Positions 6,458-9,076 of a DNA stretch of 9,076 bases are shown piece by piece. Origin of the DNA: Flavobacteriaceae bacterium. GTDB taxonomy: Bacteria > Bacteroidota > Bacteroidia > Flavobacteriales > Flavobacteriaceae. Location: positions 1 through 9,076 of the forward strand of contig DOIV01000103.1 of assembly GCA_003511845.1 (NCBI GenBank). The letters run 5' to 3'. Within the stretch, counting starts at the first letter, position 1; every line of letters starts with the position of its first letter. The notes beneath the pieces were generated by a model. The model had not been told where the DNA came from. It worked only from the letters and a program-made list of their open reading frames with translations, and did no database searches. Made by a program: the position numbers and the translations under genes.

Positions 6458-7330
6458 ATGGGAGTTGCTTCACTAAAACAAAATTTTCAAGACTGGGCAA
6501 CCCAACAATGGGTTATTCTTTTTGGTAAAGAAATTATTCCCAATCAAAATGAATGGCTATTAGGTCCTTTAGGTGAAACAAAAGGTATTGGAAAAGATTT
6601 CATTAAACAATTAGCTATAAGTGAACATTTAATAATTGATAAAAGTAAAAAAGGAAGAGGGTTATTAACGTCTATTAATCAACTAAATTTAACAAATACT
6701 GAGCTTGACCGTTTGTCCAAAAATGTAATTGATTTTTACGAAAATACAAGTAATTATGAGTTTGAGCTAAGTGTCAATTGGAATTGGTTTTTCAAACCAT
6801 TTGGAGCCATAATTAGAATATTGTTTAGTAATAGAATTAAACAATTAAACCTACCAAGTGATAATAAAGGGAATTCTAAAGCTTTAAAAAGTGAAATAAT
6901 CCACCTAATTGATGAAAATAATCAAGAGTTAAAACGAACCATTTGGTTAAGAACTTTCAAAGACTCTGAAGAAGTAGTTTATTCTGGTCTTTATGAAACT
7001 TGTATAATTCCAAATGGCAAAACTTGCTTGAAAGCAATTTTCCCTTTACCTAATGGAAATGCGACTGTTATATTGAATCCAAGCGTAAGTAAAAAAGGAG
7101 AGTTGATTCTAAAATCATCTGGCAACAAAAATGGAGAGAGTGGTTTTTACTTTTTACTAAGAGACACTAACGGAAATTTGTGGACTAAATACATTAAATC
7201 ATTTAAAGACCAACTAACAGTGAGTTCAGAAAATGAAAAAATTAAAGCAATACAGACATTAACATTGTGGAGTTTTAGAGTATTGACCTTTAAATACAAC
7301 ATAAAAAAGGTTACATACAACAAAACCTAA
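6458..7330 (+). CDS. Conserved-looking protein of unknown function, coupled to the CrtA-like gene
   Basis: This is a 290-residue protein that I do not assign to a named family. The ATG directly follows the TAA of the CrtA-like frame (TAAATG), so translational coupling and a shared mRNA are likely. No signal peptide or lipobox is seen. A moderately hydrophobic stretch NWNWFFKPFGAIIRILFS (about 108-125) is the only candidate membrane or buried segment. The N-terminal third has WLLGPLGETKGIGKDFIKQLA and a segment of short polar helices. The second half looks rich in beta strands, with TIWLRTFKDSEEVVYSGLYE, CLKAIFPLPNGNATVILNPS, SGFYFLLRDTNGNLWTKYIK and a closing TLTLWSFRVLTFKY. That layout is compatible with a two-domain soluble or peripheral protein, possibly lipid-binding, but this is speculation. 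Codon use and base composition look like the neighbours. Confidence 0.85.
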   Translation: MGVASLKQNFQDWATQQWVILFGKEIIPNQNEWLLGPLGETKGIGKDFIKQLAISEHLIIDKSKKGRGLLTSINQLNLTNTELDRLSKNVIDFYENTSNYEFELSVNWNWFFKPFGAIIRILFSNRIKQLNLPSDNKGNSKALKSEIIHLIDENNQELKRTIWLRTFKDSEEVVYSGLYETCIIPNGKTCLKAIFPLPNGNATVILNPSVSKKGELILKSSGNKNGESGFYFLLRDTNGNLWTKYIKSFKDQLTVSSENEKIKAIQTLTLWSFRVLTFKYNIKKVTYNKT

Positions 7331-7388
7331 ATTTAATAAGGATTTCAAAGATAAATTAAAAGGTCTGTGCCTTTACCATCTTAAATTA

Positions 7389-8552
7389 TTACTTACTCGC
7401 AAACAATTTCACATCACCTTCAGAAACTTCATCGCTACCTAAAATAATCAAGCGTTCAACTACATTACGAAGCTCTCGTATATTACCTGTCCAGTCATAC
7501 TCTTGCAGTTTTTTAATGGCTTTGTTAGAAAAAGTTTTTGTTGCTATACCTTGCTCTTTAGTAATCTTTTCAGCAAAATAATTAATCAATAACGGAATGT
7601 CTTCCCTTCTGTCATTCAACGCAGGCACTTCAATAAGAATAACTGCCAGCCTGTGGTATAAATCTTCTCTGAAATTACCTTCAGCAATTTCTTTTTTTAG
7701 GTTTTTATTAGTTGCTGCAACCACACGAACATTTACTTTAATGTCTTTATCACTCCCAACTCTACTTATTTTATTTTCTTGTAAAGCACGTAATACTTTA
7801 GCTTGAGCCGACAGACTCATATCACCTATTTCATCTAAAAAAATAGTACCTCCATTGGCAGCTTCAAATTTACCAGCATGGTCTTTATTTGCACCTGTAA
7901 ACGATCCCTTTACATGTCCAAACAATTCACTTTCAATCAGTTCAGATGGTATTGCAGCACAGTTTACTTCAATCATAAGTGCTTTTGCACGTGCACTTTT
8001 TTCGTGTAACCAATGTGCCACCAACTCTTTACCTGTACCGTTTGCACCTGTAATCAATACTCTAGCATCTGTAATTGCAACCTTTTCTATAATTTCTTTT
8101 ATATGATGAATAGCCTTACTATCGCCTATCATTTCATAATTTTTACTTATTTTCTTCTTTAGCTTTTTGTTCTCTACCACCAATACCTTTTTATCTAAGG
8201 CATTACGTACTGCATTTAACAATCTATTTAAATCTGGTGGTTTAGAGATATAATCAAAAGCACCCATACGCATCGTTTGAACGGCTGTATCTAAATCGCC
8301 ATGACCAGAAATCATAATAAACGGAATTTCAGGTTTTATCTTTTGTGTTTTTTCTAAAACCTCAACACCATCCATTTTTGGCATTTTAATATCGCAGAGT
8401 ACCAAATCGTAATCATTATCCTTAATTAAAGTCATGCCTTTTAAACCATCATCAGCTCCCTCAACTTGATAAGTTTCATTCTCTTCAGAAATAATTTTTG
8501 TCAATACTCTAAGTATTGCTGCTTCATCTTCTATGATTAGTATTTTGCTCAT
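7389..8552 (-). CDS. Sigma-54-dependent response regulator (NtrC-type REC-AAA+) lacking a DNA-binding domain
   Basis: This is a 387-residue two-component regulator. The receiver domain (about 1-120) has acidic residues E8, D9 and E10, phospho-acceptor Asp54 (LCDIKMPKMDG), Ser82 (ISGHGD) and Lys104 (YISKPPD). After a charged helical linker (120-138) comes a sigma-54-interacting AAA+ domain (about 140-375). It carries Walker A GANGTGKE (169-176), the sigma-54 contact loop GSFTGA (216-221, a GAFTGA variant), Walker B GGTIFLDE (234-241), the arginine-finger segment FREDLYHRL (294-302) and sensor II WTGNIRELRNVVERL (354-368). It stops at LFASK, so the usual C-terminal Fis-type helix-turn-helix is absent; NtrC-class proteins are typically about 440-480 residues. 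The ATG at 8550-8552 is used because the upstream TTG (8574-8576) lies inside a heptad repeat. No histidine kinase is adjacent. Confidence 0.95.
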   Translation of the reverse strand: MSKILIIEDEAAILRVLTKIISEENETYQVEGADDGLKGMTLIKDNDYDLVLCDIKMPKMDGVEVLEKTQKIKPEIPFIMISGHGDLDTAVQTMRMGAFDYISKPPDLNRLLNAVRNALDKKVLVVENKKLKKKISKNYEMIGDSKAIHHIKEIIEKVAITDARVLITGANGTGKELVAHWLHEKSARAKALMIEVNCAAIPSELIESELFGHVKGSFTGANKDHAGKFEAANGGTIFLDEIGDMSLSAQAKVLRALQENKISRVGSDKDIKVNVRVVAATNKNLKKEIAEGNFREDLYHRLAVILIEVPALNDRREDIPLLINYFAEKITKEQGIATKTFSNKAIKKLQEYDWTGNIRELRNVVERLIILGSDEVSEGDVKLFASK

Positions 8553-8569
8553 ATCATTATATTTTAATT

Positions 8570-8600
8570 GAATCAAGAATCAGGAGACAAGAATCAGGAC
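8570..8600. repeat. Left heptanucleotide array, inverted relative to the right array
   Basis: The stretch is built of 7-base units GAATCAA (8570), GAATCAG (8577), GAGACAA (8584) and GAATCAG (8591), followed by GAC. CAAGAATCAGGA occurs twice, at 8574-8585 and 8588-8599, a 14-base (2 x 7) spacing. It starts 17 bp before the regulator's ATG and ends one base from the stop of the four-helix-bundle gene. Read on the minus strand the units are of the TCCTGAT/TCTTGAT type, matching the units of the array on the other side of that gene. Confidence 0.75.
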
Positions 8601-8601
8601 T

Positions 8602-8961
8602 TTAACCGTCTAAACTGTCAATGAAATTTGAAATTTTCTTTTGAATTACACTTATTTTACCCTCTAATTCTTTGTATAGTATTTCTGAAATAAACTTTTG
8701 ACGAAAACATACTATTAATTGCGTTTCATATTCAAAAGCTGAGCCTAAACTCATTTCAAGAAATGTTTTAAAATGCTTATCTGTTTTTTTACTTGTGCCT
8801 TCAGCAATATTTGACGCTATTGAAACTGAACACCTATTCAATTGACTTCGCAATCCGAATCTCTCATAGTCAGGTAATTTAGATGTGAAATTATAGGTAT
8901 CATCAATAAGATCCATACTCTCTGTCCAAATTTGCAACTTTTTAAAATTATGATGCCTCAT
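8602..8961 (-). CDS. Four-helix-bundle protein, 23S rRNA intervening-sequence (S23/IVP) family
   Basis: This is a 119-residue protein of normal size for the four helix bundle/S23 family (TIGR02436-type). Members were first seen encoded inside intervening sequences of 23S rRNA genes, and the fold is also that of the accessory protein Avd of diversity-generating retroelements. The molecular role of stand-alone copies is unknown. Landmarks are the start HHNFKKLQIWTESMDLIDDTYNF (helix 1), FGLRSQLNRCSVSIASNIAEG (the family's most conserved segment, about 36-55), FLEMSLGSAFEYETQL (helix 3) and a C-terminal helix SVIQKKISNFIDSL. There is no rRNA sequence, reverse transcriptase or variable-repeat pair in the window. 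The gene is bounded on both sides by heptanucleotide arrays in opposite orientation, with the left array one base from its stop. It lies upstream of, and co-oriented with, the response regulator. Confidence 0.93.
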   Translation of the reverse strand: MRHHNFKKLQIWTESMDLIDDTYNFTSKLPDYERFGLRSQLNRCSVSIASNIAEGTSKKTDKHFKTFLEMSLGSAFEYETQLIVCFRQKFISEILYKELEGKISVIQKKISNFIDSLDG

Positions 8962-8991
8962 AAATCTTGTTTTTTTATCCTAAAGCCTATT

Positions 8992-9076
8992 TCTTCAGTC
9001 TTGAGTCCTGTATCTTGAGTCATAATTCTTACCTCCTATCTCCTTTCTCCTTTCTTCCGTCTTCTGTCTTCTGTCT
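8992..9076. repeat. Right heptanucleotide array (TCTTGAG/TCCTTTC/TTCTGTC units), continuing past the window
   Basis: Twelve consecutive 7-base units can be read without a phase change from 8992 to 9075. Examples are TCTTCAG (8992), TCTTGAG (8999 and again 9013), TCCTTTC (9041 and 9048) and TTCTGTC (9062 and 9069). Nearly all begin with T and are pyrimidine-rich on the plus strand, and the unit drifts gradually from TCTTGAG to TTCTGTC along the array. It begins about 30 bp upstream of the four-helix-bundle start codon and is cut by the window end, so its full length is unknown. Confidence 0.8.

Noticed and set aside
7331..7388. Possible terminator between the convergent unknown gene and the response regulator (AAAGG/CCTTT)
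   Set aside because: It has only five base pairs and no adjacent T tract on either strand.
7597..8106. Two plus-strand frames (69 and 83 codons) opposite the response regulator
   Set aside because: Both are shadows of the AAA+ domain coding sequence, without start signals or family resemblance.
8553..8576. N-terminal extension of the response regulator from a TTG at 8576
   Set aside because: The extra codons come from the heptad array and AT-rich spacer, while receiver domains of this type start at MSKILIIEDE.
8570..9076. CRISPR array or diversity-generating retroelement
   Set aside because: The repeats are 7 bp without spacers, there is no cas gene or reverse transcriptase, and no template/variable repeat pair is visible. 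Only the four-helix-bundle fold is shared with Avd.

Overview
The window looks like a chromosomal segment of a low-GC member of the Bacteroidota, most likely a marine or freshwater member of the Flavobacteriaceae. The evidence is AT-rich DNA, genes without Shine-Dalgarno sequences, Bacteroidota-type -7 boxes (TAnnTTTG) before two genes, a lipoprotein with an acidic surface-export signal, a stand-alone dnaK, and an NtrC-like regulator that ends without its DNA-binding domain. No taxon below family can be supported from the sequence alone.

Layout, left to right. On the minus strand, a MATE-type multidrug/cation antiporter (222-1598, TTG start) is followed 3 bp later by the N-terminal end of a polysaccharide flippase-like membrane protein that runs off the left edge (1-218). 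A 401-bp intergenic region (1599-1999) holds a degenerate 7-bp-period array and a REP-like imperfect palindrome. A small CAP/SCP-domain lipoprotein (2000-2470, plus) converges on dnaK (2668-4575, minus), and the two share a strong bidirectional terminator. Upstream of dnaK lie a sigma-54-like site and a second 7-bp-period array that abuts the stop codon of yaaA (4771-5529, minus). Divergent from yaaA is a plus-strand two-gene unit. Its first gene is a spheroidene-monooxygenase (CrtA)-like gene interrupted by a single in-frame amber codon (5753-6457). The second is a 290-residue protein of unknown function whose ATG directly follows the CrtA-like stop codon (6458-7330). Converging on this unit is a receiver-AAA+ sigma-54 activator lacking a helix-turn-helix domain (7389-8552). 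Immediately upstream of the activator, a four-helix-bundle protein of the 23S-intervening-sequence family (8602-8961) is enclosed by heptanucleotide arrays in opposite orientations.

How the pieces fit. DnaK and YaaA are both stress-related: protein folding, and peroxide/iron protection. The sigma-54-type activator and the sigma-54-like motif before dnaK hint at, but do not prove, RpoN-linked control. The MATE-flippase pair looks like a co-transcribed membrane-transport unit. The CrtA-like gene and its partner are probably translationally coupled, so the amber codon may also affect the partner.

The most unusual signal is not a classical gene. It is a set of intergenic arrays with a strict 7-base period but differing unit sequences at 1689-1746, 4704-4765, 8570-8600 and about 8992-9076. 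The last two bracket the stand-alone four-helix-bundle gene in inverted orientation, like the ends of a small mobile or dispersible element inserted 17 bp before the regulator's start codon.
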